The notes under the pieces are model-generated. The model was not told where the DNA came from. It worked only from the letters and a program-made list of their open reading frames with translations, and searched no databases. Of a stretch of 31,596 nt of DNA, positions 11,283-19,390 are shown piece by piece. Made by a program: the position numbers and the translations under genes. How positions within the stretch are numbered: position 1 is the first letter of the stretch; each line of letters begins with the position of its first letter. Origin of the DNA: Amylostereum areolatum (lineage: Eukaryota > Basidiomycota > Agaricomycetes > Russulales > Stereaceae); assembly GCA_012932865.1 (NCBI GenBank), contig SAXG01000162.1:1-31596 (forward strand), read 5' to 3'.

Positions 11283-11764
11283 TGTCAGCAACAGTCTACC
11301 TGCGATGCAGGTTCAGGACGTCGCGACGAGGTACAAGGCGAGGAGAGACGAGGATAGGATCGAGGGGGGCAGGTGATAACGAAGGTGTGGACCTTCCCCT
11401 GCAGTACTTAGGGAGGATCCCCCAGGTAGCCGGAGAATAGAAAAGGTCGAGATGACCCCTCCTCATAGATTGGTGAGCCCTTATATACATGAGGATAAGG
11501 ACCCAAATGAAGACAAACAAAGCCGGAGTAGGAGTGGGTCAGAACGGACTACGAAGTGGGTACCACGGAGTACGAAGTGGCTCACAGCACGAGGCGAGGT
11601 AAGTATGACTCCAAGGTCTAGATCATGACCGAGGAAGCCGAGAAGTCCGGTATGCCCGAGGGGCCGGACGCGAGGCGAAGCCGATGCGAGGTCCGATGCG
11701 AGGTCCGATGGTAAACTATGGTAAAGTAAGGTCCGATGTATATAATTTGGAGGCGTTCATGACA
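11283..11764 (-). mobile_element. 5' LTR of element D, inserted in element A pol
   Basis: Shares both termini with LTR C (minus strand TGTCATGAACG...GTTGCTGACA). It contains a TATA box (11481-11487, minus) and, in its U3 half, a GATGCGAGGTCC direct repeat (about 11690-11715). Its outer edge at 11764 coincides exactly with the last base of similarity between element A pol and element B pol, so this LTR entered A inside the RNase H coding part. Only the LTR and a leader remain of element D. Confidence 0.75.
11481..11487 (-). promoter_or_regulatory. TATA box of LTR D
   Basis: TATATAAGG on the minus strand, 34 nt before the segment that pairs with the primer site. Confidence 0.7.
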
Positions 11765-13892
11765 TCCTTGTCGTAGATGTCGTAGTTCCGTTCCGGTTCC
11801 GATAGGGCCTTGGACAGATACGCCACTGGATGCCAGTGACTGTCGTCGCCTTTCTGCGAGAGTATACCTCCAGTAGCAAAGTCCGAGGCGTCGACTTCAA
11901 CGAGGTAAGGCTTCTTTGGGTCAGGCATGACCAGGACAGGGGAGGAAGTAAACGCAGCTTTCAGTGCGTCGAACGCAGTTTGGCAGTCCGTCGACCAGTC
12001 CCATGTGCAGTCCTTCTTTGTCAGGTCAAATAGGGGTCGTGCAACCTTGGAGAAGTCCTTGATGAAACGTCGGTAGAAGTTGCCAAAGCCGAGGAAGGAT
12101 TGCACATCTTTGACCGTTCGTGGTATCGGCCAGTCCTGAATACCTGCTACCTTGACGGGGTCCATAGCGATCTTGTCGTGTGAGATGATGAGTCCGAGGT
12201 ATTCGACAGAGTCTTGCTCAAAGACACATTTCTCCGGTTTGAGGAAGAGGTCGTTGTCTTGCAAACGCTGCAGAACCTGCCGCACTATGGCACGGTGTTC
12301 GTCCATGGTGCGAGTGAACACCAAGATGTCGTCCATGTAGATGATGACCTTGCCCGAGTCGATGAGATCCTTGAACAGTTCATTCATCATTGCCTGAAAT
12401 GTCGCAGGGGAGTTCATAAGCCCGAAAAACATCACCGTAGGTTAGAAGAGACCGCGATTCGTCTTGAACGCAGCCTTCCACTCGTCGCCTTCCTTGATGC
12501 GGACATTGTTGTAGCCCCAGCGAACATCCATCTTGGAGAAGATCTTTGCACCTTTGAGACGGTCGACAATTTCAGAGATCAGTGGCAAGGGGTATTCATT
12601 CTTGACAGTGCCCTTGTTTAATTCTCGATAGTCCTGTACGGGACGCAGCTTTCCATCCTTTTTCTTCACAAAGAAGAACGGACTCGCCTGAGGTGACTTC
12701 GATGGGCGGATATAGCCCTTCTTCAGGTGGTCGTCGAGGAAGGTGTCGAGTTCGATCTGCTCGGAAGGTGAGAGGGGGTAGATTTTGCACGGTTTGGGTT
12801 CAAAGCCGTCTTTCATGTCGATAGCATGGTCCCATGGTTGTCGGTCAGGAAGTCGCTCGGAGGTTTTTTTGTCGAATACAGGTGCAAAGTCGCGGTACGG
12901 CGGGGGGACTAAGTCTTCAAAGGTTTGCGGGCGTGCATTTTCTTTTGAATGCTCTGCAAGCTCCTGCGCTTTTGTAAAGCCCACGCGGATGGGTATTGCA
13001 TCTGGATTAGGACCATCGGTTTCAGGGAGGATTCCGGCGCGGCGTAGTCCATTGATCTCCCAGTCTCGGAATACCATGGGCCGCTCGTCGCCGTCTTCAG
13101 TGAAGAGTTGTGCGGGTAGAGGGGAGCGATGGACCGTACGGACGCGAACACCTTTGACTCTGCGTGCAGGAATAACATAAGTGGGGACTGGGGTCCAGGA
13201 CACATATGTCGGCTCTGGGAAGGGATCGTCCAGAACGAGAGGTGTCCTCGGGGTTTTACCTGCTTCAACCTTACGCTGTGATTGGACCGATGATGGTCTC
13301 CGTGGCTTGGTTGCGAGGTTTGTCACAGGAGGTTTGGACAGAGTGCATGAGGGGGGGCAGCGGAGCATGTCAACACGGTCTCGTTGCCAGTCTATGGTGG
13401 GATTGTGCTCATCGAGCCAGTCTGTTCCAAGGATCATGTCATGATCGCCGATGTCGGTGATGAAAAACTCAGCTTCTTCCTCATGGTACGCCTTTGAATC
13501 TTGCGAGTATATCCGGATCCGCTGGGTCGTTGTGTCACGTACCCAGCCCATGATGTTCTCGGTGCCATCCACATTACGCACGGGGAACGGGTTTTCTAGT
13601 TTTCTTGTGGTGAGCTTCTTGCGTTCAACGAAGCTTCGGTTCAGGATAATTCCTTCTGCGCCGCTATCAAGCAGCGCATCTGCGTCGATTTCTCTTTTGG
13701 TAACTCGTCCGATCAGCTTGACTTTGAGCGTGATCGATGGTGTTTGCCTGTTCTTGGTGACAGTAGACAGATACAAACACGGGGGATACAATTGCTCACA
13801 GGTATGCATGGATGATAATACAGCGAAATGATTCGACGATGATACCAAAAGTCCTTTGCCTCCACCAGACGACGTGACTGGGGGGCGTTTCA
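11765..13892 (-). pseudogene. pol: Ty3/Gypsy pol (protease-RT-RNase H start), element A, truncated
   Basis: Lies in the -1 frame relative to gag A and stays open for about 2.1 kb except for one stop. Order on the minus strand: aspartic protease (ALLDSGAEG near 13675, ILGTDWLDEHNP near 13430), linker, reverse transcriptase ([30 protein letters not shown] starting near 12710 and spanning about 90 nt; [22 protein letters not shown]; catalytic YMDD near 12345), then the start of RNase H (LVEVDASDFATGGIL near 11905). A TAA at 12442-12444 sits where element B has GAA, a one-base nonsense change between NRGLF and [12 protein letters not shown]. Pol ends abruptly at 11765 where LTR D begins, so the rest of RNase H and all of integrase and chromodomain are missing. 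Confidence 0.93.
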
Positions 13893-13898
13893 AAAATC
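13890..13898 (-). promoter_or_regulatory. Candidate -1 frameshift site at gag/pol junction, element A
   Basis: Gag ends GAT TTT TGA and pol is open in the -1 frame through the same bases (TTG AAA CGC CCC). A run of five T allows a Phe tRNA on TTT to re-pair one base back immediately before the stop. It does not match the ideal X XXY YYZ heptamer. The sequence is identical in element B (19382-19390). Confidence 0.4.
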
Positions 13899-15506
13899 CT
13901 GCGATTCCAGGATGTCCTTCAACAGCGCTACTGCCTGCTCCTTGCCTTCCGCGTCCAGATCCTTCAGCTGGCGAGTGATCGCCGCGATGGTTTTGGATGG
14001 GTCGGGAGCTGCTTTTGCAGTGGACGGAGCCGTGTTCGTCGGCAGGGGAGGGGCCTTGGACCCAGTCTCTACTGCGCCCACCCGTCGCGCGCTCGAGTCG
14101 CGGTTGGGGCAGTCGCGAGAGACGTGACCGGCTTGTCGACACATGAAGCACTTGCCTTCGCACATCATCTTTGCGCGCTCGTCGTCCGTCAGCTTTGCAG
14201 GGCGGGTCGAGGTGTTGGTGAAGGCGCCGACTCGGCGCGACGAGGAGTCGTTGGTCGAACCGTTCGAGGTGAGCGCGACAGCCCCCTTGGACTGACTGCT
14301 CTTCCTCTCCAGGTTCTCCTCGAGCCATTGGTGGTTGATGCGGCGGGCACGCTCCTTCCACTCCGCGAGCTTGGTGGGGAACGGGTACGACCGGGCCACC
14401 TGCTTGCTGAGGTCACGCTGAAGTCCCTTCTTGAAAAAGTGGATTAGCGCCTCGTCGTCGTACGCTGACATGGTTGCCAGCATCTCAAACTCGGTGATAA
14501 AGTCAGTGACGTCCCGGGTGGTCATTGCGAGCTCGTTGATCTTACACTGAGCCTCTATCTTCGGATCGACGGGCACAAAGTCTTTGCCAAACCTCTCGAA
14601 GAGCTCTTTGTAGGAGCTATAGTGGAGTGTTGGGGGCGTGGGGTCGAGGGTTTCGGCGTCTTCCTTCTCGTCTTCGTCGGCGAAGAGTTCCATGCGGCGA
14701 TGCGTGGCCCAGGCTTTCGCCGTGTCGTCCTCCATCAGGCTGAGGAGGAGCATCATCTTGGCGTCATCTGTGGCATAAACATCCTTGTTAACGCGCAGGA
14801 ACATGCGGAGCTCGAGGGAGAACCGGAGGGTGTCGCGTCTATCGCCTTTGAATGGCTTTGGCTTGGGGCCGATCTCCCGCTTGGAGACAGCAGGTTTGGA
14901 TTCAGCATCGGACATCTTGTCGAAGGGGAGGGGGACGGTGAGGGATTGGGCGAGTTCTTGATCAAGGCGGCGTAGGGTTTCTCGTCGGCGTTCTTCTGCT
15001 TCTTCGACTTCGTCCTCAACTTGTTTTGCGACAAGGAAGTCGGCGGGGGTGAGGAATTGCTGGTTATGATGCCACAACCAGTGATCTTGAACGGGACTGA
15101 ACGAAGTGGGCTGCCACTCAACTACTGATCGTCCTGGGGTTCCGTTCTTGTTCCGTCTATAGGCGTACCACTTCCCAGTTGTGTCGTTGTGGTTGATCCC
15201 TTCTGGGACTTCGATTACAGTATGTCGACGGGGTGGGGGCGAGTTGGTCGGAGGGGGGTTCAGGAAGCGCTGTAGAACATCCGCAGCGGTGGCAAAATCC
15301 GATTCTTCGACGTAGGGTTGTTTGTCGCGGTCATCGAAGTACCAGTCTCGACGTTGCCGGTTTGGTTCGTCGTGCAGCCAATGTACGGATTCCTTAGTCT
15401 GCTGCGAGGTGAGGATATAGTATTCTTCGGGACAGTAGTCTCGAAAAACACCTGGGGGGAGGTTCGGAGTGGGGGGACGAGGGGCTGTGGAGGACGTGAT
15501 GATGGT
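13890..15506 (-). CDS. gag: Ty3/Gypsy gag, element A (main open frame)
   Basis: Open for 538 codons on the minus strand from just after a TAG at 15507-15509 to the TGA at 13890-13892. The N-terminal third (WLHDEPNRQRRDWYFDD; VIEVPEGINHND) resembles the region before the capsid in element B. The capsid core follows (PKPFKGDRRDTLRFSLELRM near 14860; LMEDDTAKAWATHRRMEL near 14730; ELFERFGKDFVPVDPKIEAQ near 14600). A CCHC zinc knuckle CFMCRQAGHVSRDC lies near 14155-14115. No ATG occurs upstream in the open stretch. The same frame continues beyond the TAG (YLTKKLLGRRPIAADFF), so the TAG looks like a nonsense change and the real start lies further upstream, where another frameshift near 15890 is visible against element B. 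Probably no longer a full-length Gag. Confidence 0.85.
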   Translation of the reverse strand, partial: TIITSSTAPRPPTPNLPPGVFRDYCPEEYYILTSQQTKESVHWLHDEPNRQRRDWYFDDRDKQPYVEESDFATAADVLQRFLNPPPTNSPPPRRHTVIEVPEGINHNDTTGKWYAYRRNKNGTPGRSVVEWQPTSFSPVQDHWLWHHNQQFLTPADFLVAKQVEDEVEEAEERRRETLRRLDQELAQSLTVPLPFDKMSDAESKPAVSKREIGPKPKPFKGDRRDTLRFSLELRMFLRVNKDVYATDDAKMMLLLSLMEDDTAKAWATHRRMELFADEDEKEDAETLDPTPPTLHYSSYKELFERFGKDFVPVDPKIEAQCKINELAMTTRDVTDFITEFEMLATMSAYDDEALIHFFKKGLQRDLSKQVARSYPFPTKLAEWKERARRINHQWLEENLERKSSQSKGAVALTSNGSTNDSSSRRVGAFTNTSTRPAKLTDDERAKMMCEGKCFMCRQAGHVSRDCPNRDSSARRVGAVETGSKAPPLPTNTAPSTAKAAPDPSKTIAAITRQLKDLDAEGKEQAVALLKDILESQDF

Positions 15507-16111
15507 CTAGAAGAAGTCCGCCGCGATGGGGCGACGGCCGAGGAGTTTCTTGGTGAGGTAGCCGGCTTTTACTGCCTGGCGGATCTTATGTTCGTGGTGG
15601 CGGCGACGAAGGGTCTTACCCTTGATGGTGGGACGGAGGACTGGTGGCGGGGTGGATTCGGGGGTCCGGCGGTTAAACTGGGAGACGGAGGTGAAACTGG
15701 TTTGGAGGATCGGGTTGGGGGCGTCCTGGATGAGGTATGTGTGGTAGGTGGGGGCGTGGAGGGTGAATTCAAGGCGTTCGAGATCTACGTTGATGCACGT
15801 AGTGATCCGGACGTATAGGGCGAGGATGACAGTACCGTGATCCTTGTGCCACCTCCACTCGAAGATGCGGAAGTTGAGGCCGTGCGCGGTCCCAGGGATC
15901 TTTCTTGCAGAGGTTCTGTACGGGGACGAGGCAGTTGTCGGTGACGGCGTCGGACCAAGGGTAGGGGAGTGGTGCGTTGTCGCGGGGGGTGATCGGCTTT
16001 CCGTTGAACGGGAGGAAAACCGGTGCGTTCGGGAGGTCCGTGGTGGGAGTTTTTAACGTCGTAGAGACGGCAGAGGTAGATGGAGAGAGGGGTGCGAGGT
16101 AGGCGTAGGGG

Positions 16112-16122
16112 TAGACTGTCCA
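16112..16122 (-). promoter_or_regulatory. Self-complementary primer binding site of element A
   Basis: Minus strand TGGACAGTCTA, two bases after the LTR end. It is the exact reverse complement of TAGACTGTCCA in LTR A (plus coordinates 16256-16266), which starts 33 nt downstream of the TATA box (16293-16299). It is identical in element B. Confidence 0.8.
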
Positions 16123-16124
16123 GG

Positions 16125-16544
16125 TGTCAGAAACGCAGTTTACGAGACCGATGAACCGCCTAAGTCGCGACGATGGGAGGAGCGAGAAGAAAATAGATTC
16201 GAGAGTGCCGGGGTCTAGGGTAGTGCAATGTGCGCTACAGTACCGTATGACGAGATGGACAGTCTAGGGAAAAGGGAAGGGAAACACTGTCCTTATATAC
16301 AAGTGGGAACAGTGGTGCGATGCGATGTGATAGTGGTGCGAGCGGGGGGAACAATAAGAAAGGAGTCATGGGGAGGAGGACGGAAGTCCAGAGCAATGAT
16401 GTCATAGATAAGGATGCGGAACGCCGTTCGGAAGTCTGGGCAATGACGTCGTTGGAGCATGTGATGCAAGGGAAAGTCATGTGCCGTGACACATCGCGTG
16501 TACAAGGTCTGCAAACGAAGAGAGAAATGGAGCGATCCGTGACA
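16125..16544 (-). mobile_element. 5' LTR of element A (420 bp)
   Basis: On the minus strand it begins TGTCACGGATCGCTCC and ends GTTTCTGACA. The TATATAAGG box is at 16293-16299 (minus). It is a full-length match to the 3' LTR of element B and nearly identical to B's truncated 5' LTR: I count about four substitutions over the shared ~330 bp. Confidence 0.93.
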
Positions 16545-16669
16545 ATCAACTTCTTGGCTTTCTTGGACTTAACCCTGGTTTTGATACGAGCACCTCTTGA
16601 ATTGTACGACTCTCTCTCGCTATATTTGCTAGAGGAGGGGGACTCGCGGCGACTTCGATTACGACGCAT
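16545..16669 (-). pseudogene. Basic/Ser-rich ORF start interrupted by LTR A
   Basis: From an ATG at 16667-16669 the minus strand reads about 42 codons of a very basic, Arg/Ser/Lys-rich protein (starts MRRNRSRRESPSSSKYSERE, ends VKSKKAKK) and then runs directly into LTR A. It could be the first exon of a host gene of RNA-processing type, judging only from composition. The remainder is not found in the window. It is too short for a family assignment. Confidence 0.35.
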
Positions 16670-16800
16670 GGTTTGACAGAAGAAGGGGGAAAGGGAAAGG
16701 AATAACTGAAATTAGAAAGGTAAGGTATAGAGACTTCAGGCCAAGGCACAATACTATCTGCTATCGATGTAAGAAATCTCCGACATAAGACCATTGTGGA
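16670..16800. other. Spacer between inverted elements A and B
   Basis: AT-richer single-copy sequence. With 16545-16669 it forms the ~256-bp centre of the A/B inverted repeat. No gene is seen other than the possible 5' flank of the basic ORF. Confidence 0.5.
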
Positions 16801-17133
16801 CTCCAACGACGTCATTGCCCAGACTTCCGAACGGCGTTCCGCATCCTTATCTATGACATCATTGCTCCGGACTTCCGTCCTCCTCCCCATGACTCCTTTC
16901 TTATTGTTCCCCCCGCTCGCACCACTATCACATCGCATCGCACCATCGTTCCCACTTGTATATAAGGACAGTGTTTCCCTTCCCTTTTCCCTAGACTGTC
17001 CATCTCGTCATACGGTACTGTAGCGCACGTTGCACTACCCTAGACCCCGGCACTCTCGAATCTATTTTCTTCTCGCTCCTCCCATCGTCGCGACTTAGGC
17101 GGTTCATCGGTCTCATAAACTGCGTTTCTGACA
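16801..17133 (+). mobile_element. 5' LTR of element B, missing its first ~90 bp
   Basis: Starts abruptly at CTCCAACGACGTC, which corresponds to about base 90 of the LTR, and ends GTTTCTGACA. The TATA box is at 16959-16965. It is about 1% different from LTR A by substitutions but about 6-7% different from B's own 3' LTR by my hand comparison. Confidence 0.9.
16959..16965 (+). promoter_or_regulatory. TATA box of element B 5' LTR
   Basis: TATATAA, 33 nt upstream of TAGACTGTCCA (16992-17002), the predicted 5' end of the transcript. Confidence 0.75.
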
Positions 17134-17135
17134 CC

Positions 17136-17146
17136 TGGACAGTCTA
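17136..17146 (+). promoter_or_regulatory. Self-complementary primer binding site of element B
   Basis: TGGACAGTCTA, two bases after the LTR. It is the exact complement of TAGACTGTCCA at 16992-17002 (repeated in the 3' LTR at 23665-23675). Known precedent is Tf1/sushi self-priming, where the first ~11 nt of the mRNA pair with this site and RNase H releases the primer. I infer the same here. Confidence 0.8.
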
Positions 17147-19390
17147 CCCCTACGCCTACCTCGCACCCCTCTCTCCATCTACCTCTGCCGTCTCTACGAC
17201 GTTAAAAACTCCCACCACGGACCTCCCGAACGCACCGGTTTCCTCCCGTTCAACGGAAAGCCGATCACCCCCCGCGACGACGCACCACTCCCCTACCCTT
17301 GGTCCGACGCCGTCACCGTCAACTGCCTCGTCCCCGTACAGAACCTCTGCAAGAAAGATCCCTGGACCGCGCACGGCCTCAACTTCCGCATCTTCGAGTG
17401 GAGGTGGCACAAGGATCACGGTACTGTCGTCCTCGCCCTATACGTCCGGATCACTACGTGCATCAACGTAGATCTCGAACGCCTTGAATTCACCCTCCAC
17501 GCCCCCACCTACCACACATACCTCATCCAGACGCCCCCAACCCGATCCTCCACCAGTGTCCCACACTCCGTCCTCCCAGTTTAACCGCCGGACCCCCGAT
17601 CCACCCCGCCACCAGTCCTCCGTCCCACCACTCAAGGGTAAGACCCTTCGTCGCCGCCACCAGCACATAAGATCCGCAGGCAGTAAAAGCCGGCTACCCC
17701 TCACCAAGAAATCCTCGGGCCGTCGCCCATCCTCGCGGCGGGACTTCTTCTCAGGGACCCATCATCTACGTCCCTCCCACAGCCCCTCGTCCCCCCACTC
17801 CGAACCTCCCCCCAGGTTGTTTTTCGAGACTACTGTCCCGATGATACTATATCCTCACCTCGCAGCGACTAAGGGAAATGCCGATTACAGTTGCCTGCAC
17901 GCACGAAACCAAACCGGCAACGTCGAGACTGGTACTTTCGACGACCGGCGACGAACAACCCTACGTCCGAAGAATCGGATGTTGCCACCGCTGCGGATGT
18001 TCTACTACAGGCTTCCTGAACCCCCCTCCGACCAACTCGCCCCCACCCCGTCGACATACTGTACTCGAAGTCCCAGAAGGGATCAACCACAACGACACAA
18101 CTGGGAAGTGTACGCCTATAGACGGAACAAGAACGGAACCCAGGACGATCAGTAGTTTGAAGTGGCAGCCCACTTCGTTCAGTCCCGTCCAAGATCACTG
18201 GTCGTGGCATCATAATCAGCAATTCCTCACCCCCGCCGACTTCCTTGTCGCAAAACAGTTGAGGACGAAGTTGAAGAAGCAGAAGAACGCCGACGAGAAA
18301 ACCCTACGCCGCCTTGATCACGAACTCGCCCAATCCCTCACCGTCCCCCTCCCCTTCGACAAGATGTCTGATGCCAAATCCAAACCTGCCGTCTCCAAGC
18401 GGGAGATCGGCCCAAGCCAAAGCCATTCAAAGGCTAGATAGACGCGACACCCTCCGGTTCTCCCTCGAGGCTCCGCATGTTCCTGCGCGTTAACAAAGAT
18501 GTTTATGCCACAGATGATGCCAGATGATGCTCTCCTCAGCCTGATGGAGGACGACACGGCGAAAGCCTGGGCCACGCATCGCCGCATGGAACTCTTCGCC
18601 GAGGAAGACGAGAAGGAAGACGCCGACACCCTCGACCCCACGCCCCCAACACTCCACTATAGCTCCTACAAAGAGCTCTTCGAGAGGTTTGGCAAGACTT
18701 TGTGGCCGTCGATCCGAAGATAGAGGCTCAGCGTAAGATCAACGAGCTCGCAATGACCACCCGGGACTCACTGACTTTATCACCGAGTTTGAGATGCTGG
18801 CACCATGTCAGCGTACGACGACGAGGCGCTAATCCACTTTTTCAAGAAGGGACTTCAGTGTGACCTCGGCAAGCAGGTGGCCCGGTCGTACCCGTTCCCC
18901 ACCAAGCTCGTGGAGTGGAAGGAGCGCGCCCGCCGCATCAACCACCAATGGCTTCGAAGGAGAACCACGGAGAGGGAAGAGCAGTCAGTCCAAGGGGGCT
19001 GTCGCGCTCACCTCGAATGTTCGACCAACGACTCCTCGTCGCGCCGAGTCGGCGCCTTCACCAACACCTCGACCCGCCCTGCAAAGCTGACGGACGACGA
19101 GCGCGCAAAGATGATGCGCGAAGGCAAGTTGCTTCATGTGTCGACAAGGCCGGTCACGTCTCTCGCGACTGCCCCAACCGCGACTCGAGCGCGCGACGGG
19201 TGGGCGTAGTAGAGACTGGGTCCAAGCCCCTCCCCTGCCGACGAACACGGCTCCGTCCACTGCGAAAGCAGCTCCCGACCCTGTCCAAACCATTGCGGCG
19301 ATCACTCGCCAGCTGAAGGATCTGGACGCGGAAGGCAAGGAGCAGGCAGTAAGCGCTGTGAAGGACATCCTGGAATCGCAGGATTTTTGA
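17147..19390 (+). pseudogene. gag: Ty3/Gypsy gag, element B, frameshifted
   Basis: Same Gag as element A, read in pieces: an N-terminal domain with DPWTAHGLNFRIFEWRWHKD near 17365-17430 (frame intact here, broken in A), the pre-capsid part near 17830-18180, capsid core pieces (LMEDDTAKAWATHRRMEL near 18540; ELFERFGK near 18675; ALIHFFKKGLQ near 18830), and the knuckle region near 19120-19180, where one base is missing so that the CCHC motif is split. It ends GATTTTTGA at 19382-19390 as in A. More than ten frame changes separate these pieces. Confidence 0.85.
19382..19390 (+). promoter_or_regulatory. Candidate -1 frameshift site at gag/pol junction, element B
   Basis: GATTTTTGA followed by AACGCCCCCC, identical to element A. 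The T run directly before the gag stop may allow a -1 slip into pol. Confidence 0.4.

Larger units (their letters stand above)
11765..16544 (-). mobile_element. Ty3/Gypsy chromovirus-type element A, 3'-truncated
   Basis: Minus-strand element with a complete 5' LTR (16125-16544), primer site, gag and pol up to RNase H. It is the same family as element B, which carries the chromodomain. The 5' LTR abuts ATCAA (16545-16549), a candidate target-site duplication whose partner is lost because the 3' end was removed. It interrupts an ORF that starts at 16669. Confidence 0.93.

Noticed and set aside
10136..11764. LTRs C and D as the two LTRs of one short element (1.6 kb)
   Set aside because: They are diverged, each has its own matched primer site on its inner side, the five bases outside them (GCTTA and TCCTT) do not match, and a gag lies downstream of LTR C.
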